This document shows, in pieces, positions 17,026 to 27,754 of a stretch of 32,200 bases of DNA. Numbering within the stretch: position 1 is the stretch's first letter; each line of letters begins with the position of its first letter. Origin of the DNA: Actinomadura sp. KC06 (GTDB lineage: Bacteria > Actinomycetota > Actinomycetes > Streptosporangiales > Streptosporangiaceae); assembly GCF_004348735.1 (NCBI RefSeq), contig NZ_SMKT01000103.1, forward strand, positions 1 through 32,200, read 5' to 3'. Under the pieces are notes generated by a model. That model made no database searches. It was not told the origin of the DNA and was given only the letters and a program-made list of their open reading frames with translations. The translations under genes were made by a program, and so were the position numbers.

Positions 17026-17040
17026 AGTGACGCTCGTCAC
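17026..17040. promoter_or_regulatory. BldD-box-like palindrome upstream of mihF
   Basis: AGTGACGCTCGTCAC has half-sites AGTGA and TCAC in the arrangement GTGA-N6-TCAC, the form reported for BldD binding sites. It lies about 375 bases upstream of the mihF start in non-coding DNA. No other evidence of binding. Confidence 0.35.
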
Positions 17041-17421
17041 GCCGTGCCGTTCCGCACGTCGCGGCGGCCTCGCAACTGCCATCCTCGACAACGCGCCACC
17101 CGCCAAGATCGTCCTCTTCTCCCGGAGGCACACCGCCCGCAGCAGCTCCCCCGCCCACCGCCAGGGCACCCACACGGACGCGGAACCACCGCCGGTGGCA
17201 CCGGAGGCGTCCCCGGGCGTGAATCGTCGCTCCGCGTGAACGAGTTCGATCGTTCAGTACGTTCGGCAATGCCGAATCGTCGGCCGCTCTGCATTGTTTA
17301 TTGCAGTGGTCTCCTCCATCGGCCATGACGGGACGCGATCGCGACGGTTTTGGTTGTTGCGGGATGCGGCAGTGGCTGATGTTGTCGCGAACCGCGCTCA
17401 CGCCATTTGTGGTCATTGTGG

Positions 17422-17459
17422 TCATACGCGCCTGGACGGCTTCCGGCTCATACGCGCCT
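17422..17459. repeat. 12-bp direct repeat at the pyrF 3' end
   Basis: TCATACGCGCCT occurs at 17448-17459, where it encodes the last three pyrF codons and stop, and again at 17422-17433 just downstream. A tandem 9-bp repeat (TTGTGGTCA twice) lies immediately beyond at 17407-17424. This looks like a short local duplication of the gene end. Confidence 0.6.
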
Positions 17460-18134
17460 TAGGGCGGCGGCTATGGCGGCGGCCGCGGCGCCGGGGTCGG
17501 GGGCGCCGGTGATGGGGCGGCCGATGACCAGGAGGTCGGCGCCGGCGGCCAGGGCGTCCTCGGGGGTGGCGACGCGGGCCTGGTCCTGGTTGGCGGCGCC
17601 GGCGGGGCGGACGCCGGGGGTGATGAGCGTGATGCCGGGGCCGACCTCGGCGCGGACGGCGGCCGCCTCCTGGGGCGAGCAGACCAGGGCCTGGGCGCCC
17701 GCCTCGACGGCCAGGACGGCCAGGCGGCGCACGGCGTCCGGGGCGGGTCCCGCGAGGCCGAGGGAGGTGAGATCGGCCTCAGAGAGCGACGTCAGGACCG
17801 TCACGGCGGCGATCTTGGCGGCGGGGGCGGCCTCGACGGCGGCGCGGATCATGGCGGGGCCGCCGGCGGCGTGCACGGTCAGGTAGGACGGCTTGAGGCG
17901 GGCGACGGCGCGGGCGGCGCCGCGGACGGTGGCCGGGATGTCGTGCAGCTTGAGGTCCAGGAAGACTTGGACGCGGCTGGCGCCCCGGACGCTGGCGACG
18001 ACGTCCGGCCCGTACCGCAGGTAGAGCTCCAGGCCAACCTTGACGGTGGAGACGTGCGGGGTCACGAGCGTGGCCCAGCGCGCGGCCGTCTCCAGGTCGG
18101 GCGCGTCCAGCGCGACGGCGATGGGGGCGGTCAC
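17448..18134 (-). CDS. pyrF: Orotidine 5'-phosphate decarboxylase
   Basis: Decarboxylates orotidine monophosphate to UMP, the last step of the pathway. The 228-residue barrel starts MTAPIAVALDAPD with D10. The catalytic lysine/aspartate set is recognisable: K32 in STVKVG and D60, K62, D65 in FLDLKLHDIP. The phosphate-binding end includes ITPGVRPAG and the DLLVIGRPIT loop. The GTG at 18134 overlaps the pyrD stop as GTGA and follows GAAGGAGA in the pyrD end, so pyrF is translationally coupled and the long upstream open frame is a shadow of pyrD. It is the last gene of the pyr operon. No orotate phosphoribosyltransferase (pyrE) is present in the window. Confidence 0.96.
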   Translation of the reverse strand: MTAPIAVALDAPDLETAARWATLVTPHVSTVKVGLELYLRYGPDVVASVRGASRVQVFLDLKLHDIPATVRGAARAVARLKPSYLTVHAAGGPAMIRAAVEAAPAAKIAAVTVLTSLSEADLTSLGLAGPAPDAVRRLAVLAVEAGAQALVCSPQEAAAVRAEVGPGITLITPGVRPAGAANQDQARVATPEDALAAGADLLVIGRPITGAPDPGAAAAAIAAALRRV

Positions 18135-19111
18135 AGCGTCTCCTTCTCGGGCTCTTCCGGGCGCACCTGCGGCGGGACGTACCCGGCGGGCTTGTGCGCG
18201 AGGCCGACGGCGTCGGCGAGGCGGCCGATGCGGCGGGCCGCCAGGGCCTCCTCCAGCTCGCGCAGGACGCGCGGGGCGGCCGAGGGGTCGTGGAAGGCGG
18301 CGGTGCCGACGGCGACGGCGGAGGCGCCGGCGAGGATGAACTCCAGCGCGTCCAGGCCGGTGGCGACGCCGCCGACGCCGATGATCGGCGTGCCGGGCAG
18401 CGCGGCGTGCACCTGGTAGACGCAGCGGACCGCGACGGGCCGGACGGCGGGCCCGGACAGGCCGCCCGACACGCCGGTGAGGGCGGGCCGGAGCGTGCGC
18501 GGGTCGATCGCCATGGCCTCGATGGTGTTGATCAGGGTGAGGCCGTCGGCGCCCGCGTCGACGCAGGCCAGCGCTATGCCGACGATGTCGGTCACGTCGG
18601 GGGCGAGCTTGGCGAAGACGGGCGTGCCGGGCCGGCAGTGGCCGCGGACGGCGCGGACGACGGACGCCGCGGCGGACGGGTGCCAGGCGAACATGCGGCC
18701 GCGGTCCTCGACGTTCGGGCAGGCGATGTTGACCTCGATCGCGGCGACGCCCGGGACGTCGCGGAGGCGGCGCGCCAGATCGCCGTATTCGTCGACGCTG
18801 TTGCCGGCGACGGACACGATCGTCCGGACGTCCTGCTCGATGAGCCACGGAAGCTCGTTTTCCAGGAAAGTCTCCACTCCGGGCCCCGGAAGGCCCATTG
18901 CGGTCAACAAACCGGAGGGGGTTTCGGTCACGCGAGGAGTGGGCCGTCCCGCGCGCGCTTGGGGCATCACGGAGGTCGTGACGAACGCTCCAAGGCGGGA
19001 GAGGTCGAAGAACTGGGCGAGCTCGCGTCCCGTCCCGCCGCACCCGGAAGCCGTCATGACGGGGTTGGGCAGTTCCAGGGGCCCGAGGGTGGTCCTGACG
19101 CGGTCGCTCAC
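18131..19111 (-). CDS. pyrD: Dihydroorotate dehydrogenase, catalytic subunit (class 1B)
   Basis: FMN enzyme oxidising dihydroorotate to orotate. The 326-residue sequence has the class 1 catalytic cysteine C131 in VNIACPNVEDRGRM, where class 2 enzymes have serine. The N-terminus LPNPVMTASGCGGTGRE and the C-terminal IGVGGVATGLDALEFILAGASAVAVGTA phosphate/FMN site are conserved. Together with the adjacent pyrK this identifies the class 1B, NAD-linked heterotetramer, so the enzyme is cytosolic and not the quinone-linked membrane type. The GTG start at 19111 overlaps the pyrK stop as GTGA and follows a GAGGGGGG stretch. Confidence 0.95.
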   Translation of the reverse strand: MSDRVRTTLGPLELPNPVMTASGCGGTGRELAQFFDLSRLGAFVTTSVMPQARAGRPTPRVTETPSGLLTAMGLPGPGVETFLENELPWLIEQDVRTIVSVAGNSVDEYGDLARRLRDVPGVAAIEVNIACPNVEDRGRMFAWHPSAAASVVRAVRGHCRPGTPVFAKLAPDVTDIVGIALACVDAGADGLTLINTIEAMAIDPRTLRPALTGVSGGLSGPAVRPVAVRCVYQVHAALPGTPIIGVGGVATGLDALEFILAGASAVAVGTAAFHDPSAAPRVLRELEEALAARRIGRLADAVGLAHKPAGYVPPQVRPEEPEKETL

Positions 19112-19995
19112 TGGGAGCCCCCCTCGGAGACGCTCAGGACGCGCGGCGCGCCGAGCGCGTCGAACGGGATCGTGCCGAGGTCGCCCCAGCGGACGAGGTC
19201 GCCGCGCAGGACGGGCCCGTCCGCGCATGCGCGGATCATCCGGGTCACGCCGTCCTCGCCGTGGACGGGGAGCATGCACGTCATGCACACGCCGATGCCG
19301 CACGCGCCCGTCCGCTGCAGGAACTCTTCGACGGACACCTGGGACGGGAGGCCGAAGTCGGTGGCGACCTGTGTTACCGAACGGAGCAGGGCGGTGGGGC
19401 CGCAGCCGTAGACGACGTCCGAGCCCGTCTCCTCGATCACGCGGGGCAGGACGTCACGGACGCTGCCCTTCTCCCCCATCGACCCGTCGTCGGTGGCGAC
19501 GGTCGCGCTGTCGCCTATGCGCTGCGCCATGCGGGAGCCGAACACCTGCTTGGCGGACGGCCCGCCCAGCACGAAGTGCACCTGGCAGCCGCGCCGCAGC
19601 AGCGTGTCGGCGAGCGCGAACACGGCCGCGCCGCCGGGTCCGCCGCCGACGAGCAGGCAGCTGACGGGGTCGCGGGGCAGGCGGAACGGGCGGCCGAGCG
19701 GTCCGACGAGGTCGATCTGGTCGCGGGAGCGGCGTCCGGCGAGCCAGGCGGTGCCGGGCTCGGTGTCGGCGAAGACCAGCTCGACAGTGCCGCCGTAGTC
19801 GGACTTGACCTCGTGCACCCCGAAGCAGCGGCGGATCAGCCGGGACGTGTGCTCGCCGCCGACGGCTAGGGCCACGAACTGGCCGGGCCTGAACCGCTCG
19901 GCGATGGCGGGGGCCACCAGCGTCATCGCGTGGTAGTCCTGCACCTGGCGGACCGTCAGGACCGTCGCCGACGTCTGCACCGGCGTGTCGGACAC
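19108..19995 (-). CDS. pyrK: Dihydroorotate dehydrogenase electron-transfer subunit
   Basis: FAD and [2Fe-2S] subunit that passes electrons from PyrD to NAD+. The 295-residue protein has a flavin-binding barrel with RLIRRCFGV (52-60), a nucleotide-binding lobe with LLVGGGPGGAAVF (114-126), and an iron-sulfur cluster site with cysteines C232, C237, C240 and C257 (ACGIGVCMTC ... RACADG). GTG at 19995 is chosen because it gives the conserved N-terminus and follows a GAGGAGAGGGAGA run. A GTG at 20079, overlapping the carB stop, would add 28 residues, but that stretch reads through this ribosome-binding site as rare AGG/AGA arginine codons and is not conserved-looking. Confidence 0.93.
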   Translation of the reverse strand: MSDTPVQTSATVLTVRQVQDYHAMTLVAPAIAERFRPGQFVALAVGGEHTSRLIRRCFGVHEVKSDYGGTVELVFADTEPGTAWLAGRRSRDQIDLVGPLGRPFRLPRDPVSCLLVGGGPGGAAVFALADTLLRRGCQVHFVLGGPSAKQVFGSRMAQRIGDSATVATDDGSMGEKGSVRDVLPRVIEETGSDVVYGCGPTALLRSVTQVATDFGLPSQVSVEEFLQRTGACGIGVCMTCMLPVHGEDGVTRMIRACADGPVLRGDLVRWGDLGTIPFDALGAPRVLSVSEGGSQ

Positions 19996-20020
19996 CCGTC
20001 TCCCTCTCCTCGTCGCGTGC

Positions 20021-20068
20021 GGGCGGCGGACGGCGGGCGCTCCTGCGCGCCCGCCGTCCGGTCCGCCC
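20021..20068 (-). promoter_or_regulatory. Very strong hairpin in the carB-pyrK intercistronic gap
   Basis: GGACGGCGGGCGC (20028-20040) and GCGCCCGCCGTCC (20047-20059) form a perfect 13-bp stem with a 6-base loop. GGGCGG (20021-20026) and CCGCCC (20063-20068) can add six outer pairs across a small internal loop. It fills the 80-base gap, the only junction in the pyr operon where genes do not overlap, and ends 25 bases before the pyrK start. No U-tract follows. It could terminate part of the transcripts, protect a processed mRNA end, or affect pyrK translation. Confidence 0.65.
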
Positions 20069-20075
20069 GGTTCTG

Positions 20076-23479
<3,404 letters not shown>

Positions 23480-23480
<1 letters not shown>

Positions 23481-24613
23481 CAGCGCACCCCCTCCTTCTT
23501 CGACCCGTCCATCAGGTCGCAGAAGCGGTCGAACAGGCCGGACGCGTCGTGCGGGCCCGCCGCCGCCTCCGGGTGGTACTGGACGCTGAACGCGGGACGC
23601 TCCAGCAGCCTCAGCCCTTCCACGCACCCGTCGTTCAGGTTGACGTGGCTGACCTCGCCTGGGCCGTAGGGCGTGTCGAACGGGCCGTCCGTGGGGGCGT
23701 CCACGGCGAAGCCGTGGTTGTGGGCCGACACGTCGACCTTGCCCGTCGTCCGGTCCTGGACGGGCTGGTTGATGCCCCGGTGGCCGAACCTCAGCTTGTA
23801 GGTCCCGAGCCCGAGCGCACGGCCGAATATCTGGTTGCCGAAGCAGATCCCGAAGAACGGCGTGCCTGTGTCTAGGACGCCTTTCAACGCGTCCACGGCG
23901 TAGCCGGCCGCGGCGGGGTCGCCGGGGCCGTTGGAGAAGAAAACGCCGTCCGGGTTGAGGGCGAGGATGTCGTCAGTCGTGCTGGTCGCGGGCAGGACGT
24001 GCACCTCGCAGCCCCGCTCGGACATCCGGTAAGGCGTCATCGACTTGATACCCAGGTCGACGGCGGCGACGGTGAAGCGCTTTTCGCCCTTCGCCTGGAC
24101 GACGTACGGCTCCTTGGTGGAAACGTCGCGTGCGAGGTCGGCGCCCTCCATCGAAGGGCTCTGCAGTACCCGTTCCAGCAGTGAGTTCTCGCCGGGGGCG
24201 ACGGCGGCCGGTCCGCTGAAGATGCCGGCGCGCATCGCGCCCCTGTCGCGCAGGTGCCGCGTCAGCGCGCGCGTGCCGGTAATGGCGATTCCCACCACAC
24301 CCTGGTCACGCAGCGCCGAACCCAGCGAACCGGTGGCCCGCCAGTTGGACGCCACACGCGCGGGCTCACGCACCACGTATCCGGCCACCTGGATGCGTTG
24401 CGATTCCGGGTCTTCGCCGTTCACGCCGGTGTTGCCAATGTGAGGGGACGTCATCGCCACGATCTGGCGCGCGTAGGACGGGTCGGTGAGGGTCTCCTGG
24501 TAGCCGGTCATCCCAGTGTTGAAGACCATCTCGCCGAACGTCTCCCCCTCGGCCCCGTACGCGACCCCGTGGAAGACCCTGCCGTCTTCCAGAACGAGCA
24601 GAGCAGGGTTCAC
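23480..24613 (-). CDS. carA: Carbamoyl-phosphate synthase small subunit (glutaminase)
   Basis: Hydrolyses glutamine and feeds ammonia to CarB. The 377-residue chain has the CarA N-terminal domain (ALLVLEDGRVFHG ... FNTGMTGYQETLTDPSY) and a class I glutamine amidotransferase domain with nucleophile C257 in FFGICFGNQ and partners H347 and E349 in VQYHPEA. The oxyanion neighbourhood reads GICFGNQ where enterobacteria have GICLGHQ; from memory this is normal for actinobacteria. The GTG start at 24613 overlaps the pyrC stop as GTGA. Confidence 0.97.
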
Positions 24614-25893
24614 TGGAGCTTCCCTTCCAGAACGGTCGGCGCGCCGCGCAGGAACGTGGCGACGACCTGTCCGGGCAGCTCCAGCCCCGCGAACGGGCTG
24701 TTGCGGCTCTTGGACGTCATGGCCGACGGGTCCACGGCGCGGCGCGGCGACGGGTCGTACAGCGTGATGTTGGCGGGCGAGCCCGCCTCCAGCGGACGAC
24801 CCTGTCCGCTCAATCGGCCGATGCGCGCGGGACGGACGGCCATGCGGTCGGCGACCCCGGCCCAGTCGAGCAGCCCGGTCTCGACCATCGCCTCCTGCAC
24901 GACGGGCAGCGCCGTCTCCAGGCCGATCATCCCCATCGCGGCGACGGCCCACTCGGTCTCCTTGGCCTCGACCGGATGGGGGGCGTGGTCGGTGGCGACG
25001 CAGTCGATCGTCCCGTCCGCGAGGGCGTGCCGCAGCGCGGCGACGTCGTCGGCGGTGCGCAGCGGCGGGTTGACCTTGAAGATCGGGTCGTAGCTCTCGG
25101 CCTTGGCGTCGTTCAGCAGCAGGTGGTGCGGGGTGACCTCGGCGGTCACCGGGCAGCCCTTGCTCTTCGCCCACCGGATGATCTCCACGGACCCGGCCGT
25201 GGACACGTGGCAGACGTGCAGCCGCGACCCGACGTGCTGGGCGAGCAGCACGTCCCGCGCGATGATCGCCTCCTCGGCGACGGCGGGCCAGCCGCGCAGG
25301 CCGAGCGCGGCCGACATCTCGCCCTCGTTCATCTGCGCGCCCTCGGTGAGCCGCGGCTCCTGCGCGTGCTGGGCGACGACGCCGTCGAACGCCTTCACGT
25401 ACTCCAGCGCCCTGCGCATGATGACCGCGTCCGAGACGCAGTGCCCGTCGTCTGAGAAGACCCGTACCCGCGCGGCGGAATCGGCCATCGCGCCCAGTTC
25501 CGCGAGCTGTTCGCCGGCGATACTGCGCGTGACCGCCCCGACTGGCTGGACGTCGCAGTATCCGGCCTCGCGTCCAAGGCGCCATACCTGTTCGACCACG
25601 CCGGCCGTGTCCGCTACCGGGTCGGTGTTGGCCATCGCGTGGACGGCGGTGTATCCGCCCATCGCGGCGGCCTTCGTCCCGGACTCGACGGTCTCGGCGT
25701 CCTCGCGGCCCGGCTCGCGCAGGTGGGTGTGCAGGTCGACGAGCCCCGGCAGCGCTATGAGGCCGTCGGCGTCGACGGTTTGCGCGTCAGCGGCGTCGAG
25801 GCGGGAGCCCACCTCGGCGATGGCGCCGTCCCGGATCAGGATGTCGGCGGCCTCCCCACCGAGAATCCGCACGCCCTTGATAAGGAAACTCAC
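24610..25893 (-). CDS. pyrC: Dihydroorotase (class I)
   Basis: Cyclises N-carbamoyl-aspartate to dihydroorotate. The 427-residue amidohydrolase has the metal-binding HTH pair H55 and H57 in LVDLHTHLREPG, the DDGHCV segment near 148-153, the HVCHVST histidines and the ATDHAPH motif near 300. The C-terminal TSKSRNSPFAG motif is typical of class I enzymes. The GTG at 25893 overlaps the pyrB stop as GTGA and is preceded by an excellent AGGAGGTG seven bases upstream, the strongest Shine-Dalgarno sequence in the operon. Confidence 0.96.
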   Translation of the reverse strand: MSFLIKGVRILGGEAADILIRDGAIAEVGSRLDAADAQTVDADGLIALPGLVDLHTHLREPGREDAETVESGTKAAAMGGYTAVHAMANTDPVADTAGVVEQVWRLGREAGYCDVQPVGAVTRSIAGEQLAELGAMADSAARVRVFSDDGHCVSDAVIMRRALEYVKAFDGVVAQHAQEPRLTEGAQMNEGEMSAALGLRGWPAVAEEAIIARDVLLAQHVGSRLHVCHVSTAGSVEIIRWAKSKGCPVTAEVTPHHLLLNDAKAESYDPIFKVNPPLRTADDVAALRHALADGTIDCVATDHAPHPVEAKETEWAVAAMGMIGLETALPVVQEAMVETGLLDWAGVADRMAVRPARIGRLSGQGRPLEAGSPANITLYDPSPRRAVDPSAMTSKSRNSPFAGLELPGQVVATFLRGAPTVLEGKLQ

Positions 25894-26831
25894 TTGGACA
25901 CCTCCTGGCCGATGGCGGACTCGGAGCCTCCGAGCAGCAGGTACAGGACGGCCATGCGGGCGCTGACGCCGTTGGCGACCTGCTCGACGATGGTGGAGCG
26001 GACCGAGTCGGCCACCTCCGCGGCGATCTCGACGCCGCGGTTCATCGGGCCGGGATGCATCACGATGGCGTGGTCGGGCAGCGCCGCCATGCGCTCGGCG
26101 TCCAGCCCGTAGCGGCGGCTGTACTCGCGGACGGTCGGGAAGTAGGCGGCGTTCATCCGCTCCTGCTGGACGCGCAGCATCATGATGACGTCGCTCTTCG
26201 GCAGCACGCCGTCCAGGTCGTAGGACACCGAGCACGGCCACGTGCCGATGGCGACCGGCAGCAGCGTCGGCGGCGCGACCACGGTCACGTCGGCGCCGAG
26301 CGTGTGGAGCAGCAGCACGTTGGATCGTGCCACGCGGCTGTGCAGGACGTCGCCGACGATCGTCACCTTGCGGCCGTCCAGGTCACCGAGCCGCTTACGC
26401 ATGGTGAACGCGTCCAGGAGGGCCTGGGTCGGGTGCTCGTGCGTGCCGTCGCCGGCGTTGACGACGCTGCCCTGCACCCAGCCCGCCAGCCGGTGCGGCG
26501 CGCCGGACGCGCCGTGCCGAATGACGACGCCGTCCGCGCCCATCGCCTCCAGCGTGAGGGCGGTGTCCTTCAGGCTCTCGCCCTTCGACACGCTCGACCC
26601 CTTGGCGGAGAAGTTGATGACGTCGGCGGACAGCCGCTTGGCCGCGGCCTCGAACGAGATGCGGGTGCGGGTGGAGTCCTCGAAGAAGAGGTTGACGACC
26701 GTCCGGCCGCGCAGCGTCGGCAGCTTCTTGATGGACCGGCCCGCGATCTGCGCGAGCTCCTCGGCCGTGTCGAGGACGAGCAGGGCGTCGTCCCTGCTCA
26801 GATCGGCGGCCGAGATCAGATGGCGGTTCAT
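25890..26831 (-). CDS. pyrB: Aspartate carbamoyltransferase catalytic subunit
   Basis: Condenses carbamoyl phosphate with aspartate, the first committed step of pyrimidine synthesis. The 313-residue protein has the carbamoyl-phosphate site FFEDSTRTR at 49-57, the SSVSKGES loop near 79-86, GDGTHEHPTQ at 127-136 and the MHPGPMNRG aspartate-side motif. No regulatory subunit gene (pyrI) is present, consistent with control through PyrR and CarB. The ATG at 26831 overlaps the pyrR stop as ATGA. Confidence 0.97.
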   Translation of the reverse strand: MNRHLISAADLSRDDALLVLDTAEELAQIAGRSIKKLPTLRGRTVVNLFFEDSTRTRISFEAAAKRLSADVINFSAKGSSVSKGESLKDTALTLEAMGADGVVIRHGASGAPHRLAGWVQGSVVNAGDGTHEHPTQALLDAFTMRKRLGDLDGRKVTIVGDVLHSRVARSNVLLLHTLGADVTVVAPPTLLPVAIGTWPCSVSYDLDGVLPKSDVIMMLRVQQERMNAAYFPTVREYSRRYGLDAERMAALPDHAIVMHPGPMNRGVEIAAEVADSVRSTIVEQVANGVSARMAVLYLLLGGSESAIGQEVSK

Positions 26832-27448
26832 TCGGCACCCCCCGTCGGGGTCGGCAGGGTCGGGCCTAGCAGGACGGCGTCGCGCCCGTCGTTCTCGTCC
26901 AGCAGGACCTTCACGGTCTCCCGCATGGAGGTCGGCAGGTTCTTGCCGACGTAGTCGGCGCGGATCGGCAGCTGCCGGTGCCCGCGGTCGACGAGCACGG
27001 CGAGCTGGACGGCGCGCGGCCGCCCGAGGTCGTTGAGCGCGTCGAGGGCGGCGCGGACCGTCCGGCCGGAGAACAGCACGTCGTCGACCAGGACGACGAC
27101 CCGGTCGTCGACGCCCTCGGGGGGCAGCTCGGTGCGCCCGAGGGCGCGGGCGGGACGCATCCGCAGGTCGTCCCGGTACATGGTCACGTCGAGCGAGCCC
27201 CAGGGCACCGGGCGGCCCTCGACCTCGCGCAGCCCAGCGGCCAGCCGCTCGGCCAGTGTGACGCCGCGGGTCTGGATGCCGAGCAGGAGGACGTCGTGGC
27301 CGCCCTTGGTCCGCTCGAGGATCTCGTGTGCGATACGGGTCAGCGCGCGCCTGATGTCGGGACCCTCCAGAACGGCCTTGGGCCGGGGGTCACCGTCCGC
27401 CACACGCGCCGCCGCGGGCCGTTCCGGCCTGGAGGCAGCATTCACCAC
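26828..27448 (-). CDS. pyrR: Bifunctional pyr operon regulator / uracil phosphoribosyltransferase
   Basis: RNA-binding regulator that, with UMP or UTP bound, represses its own operon; family members also have uracil phosphoribosyltransferase activity. The 206-residue protein has the PRPP loop VDDVLFSGRT at 121-130, the LGIQTRGV segment at 57-63 and the basic RNA-contact face around the conserved GHRQLPIRADYVGKNLPTS. A 20-residue N-terminal extension precedes the core. Two consecutive GTG codons (27448 and 27445) can start it; AAAGGAG lies 5 or 8 bases upstream respectively. Its own leader carries a match to the PyrR binding loop, so autoregulation at translation is expected. Confidence 0.95.
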   Translation of the reverse strand: MVNAASRPERPAAARVADGDPRPKAVLEGPDIRRALTRIAHEILERTKGGHDVLLLGIQTRGVTLAERLAAGLREVEGRPVPWGSLDVTMYRDDLRMRPARALGRTELPPEGVDDRVVVLVDDVLFSGRTVRAALDALNDLGRPRAVQLAVLVDRGHRQLPIRADYVGKNLPTSMRETVKVLLDENDGRDAVLLGPTLPTPTGGAE

Positions 27449-27454
27449 GGAAAC

Positions 27455-27500
27455 TCCTTTCCCGCCTCACGGGACGGGCCTTAAAGGACGTCTTGCGTCC
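27455..27500 (-). promoter_or_regulatory. pyrR leader: PyrR-binding loop with ribosome-binding-site sequester and antisequester helices
   Basis: On the minus strand GTCCCGTGAGGC (27475-27464) matches the PyrR-binding consensus RUCCNGNGAGGY. It is framed by a CCCG/CGGG stem (27478-27475 with 27464-27461). Just outside, TCCTTT (27488-27483) can pair perfectly with AAAGGA (27460-27455), which is the pyrR Shine-Dalgarno sequence. A competing hairpin GGACG/CGTCC (27500-27496 with 27490-27486) uses part of TCCTTT and would leave the site free. Binding of PyrR-UMP should favour the closed form. PyrR-dependent translational repression is established for Mycobacterium smegmatis; its operation here is inferred. 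Confidence 0.75.
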
Positions 27501-27503
27501 CCC

Positions 27504-27509
27504 ACGGTA
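27504..27509 (-). promoter_or_regulatory. Candidate -10 element of the pyr operon
   Basis: TACCGT on the minus strand lies just upstream of the structured pyrR leader, so a transcript starting about 6 bases later would begin at the GGACG antisequester arm. The same hexamer is the -10 of the bldD promoter candidate. No -35 match is seen at the proper distance in the GC-rich DNA upstream. Confidence 0.4.
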
Positions 27510-27558
27510 GCAGCCGCGCCGCACCGCGCCGCGCCCGGGCCGGTCCGCGTCTTCGCAG

Positions 27559-27572
27559 GTGAGAGGCGTCAC
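27559..27572. promoter_or_regulatory. BldD-box-like palindrome between pyrR and bldD
   Basis: GTGAGAGGCGTCAC has the form GTGA-N6-TCAC. It lies about 50 bases upstream of the predicted pyr -10 and about 130 upstream of the bldD -35. BldD represses its own gene in Streptomyces, so a site in this shared region is reasonable. Binding is inferred from sequence only. Confidence 0.45.
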
Positions 27573-27700
27573 ACTCGGAGCCGCGGCGAGCCCGCCGGCG
27601 CCCGCGTTCCAGGGCCCGCACGCCATGCCCGAGGGGCCTTCGGACGATCCGGGCCGCCCGGATGGAGTCCTGCGGATTCGACCGCTTTTTTCCAATCAGC

Positions 27701-27729
27701 TTGACCTAGGGCCCTCCCCGTTTTACCGT
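27701..27729 (+). promoter_or_regulatory. bldD promoter
   Basis: TTGACC (27701-27706) and TACCGT (27724-27729) are 17 bases apart, a close fit to the principal-sigma consensus in actinomycetes. Transcription would start near 27736, giving a bldD leader of about 110 bases. Confidence 0.7.
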
Positions 27730-27754
27730 CACTGTCCGTAACCATCCCCGGGGG

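Larger units (their letters stand above)
16653..17447. other. Long intergenic region upstream of mihF, no gene recognised
   Basis: About 795 bases separate mihF from the end of pyrF. Open frames here have poor codon bias and no recognisable products, so I assign no gene. The mihF-proximal 200 bases are comparatively AT-rich and hold the candidate promoter. The middle is very GC-rich and contains a BldD-like site at 17026-17040. The pyrF-proximal part is AT-richer again, with an inverted repeat TTCGGC-AAT-GCCGAA near 17262-17276, the palindrome CGCGATCGCG at 17334-17343, and short direct repeats at 17407-17459. An unannotated small RNA or short peptide is possible. Confidence 0.6.

Noticed and set aside
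16742..17425. 227-codon minus-strand frame, and shorter frames, in the mihF upstream region
   Set aside because: Composition is rich in Arg, Gly and Pro with no recognisable motif, no good ribosome-binding site, and mixed codon bias. I treat the interval as non-coding.
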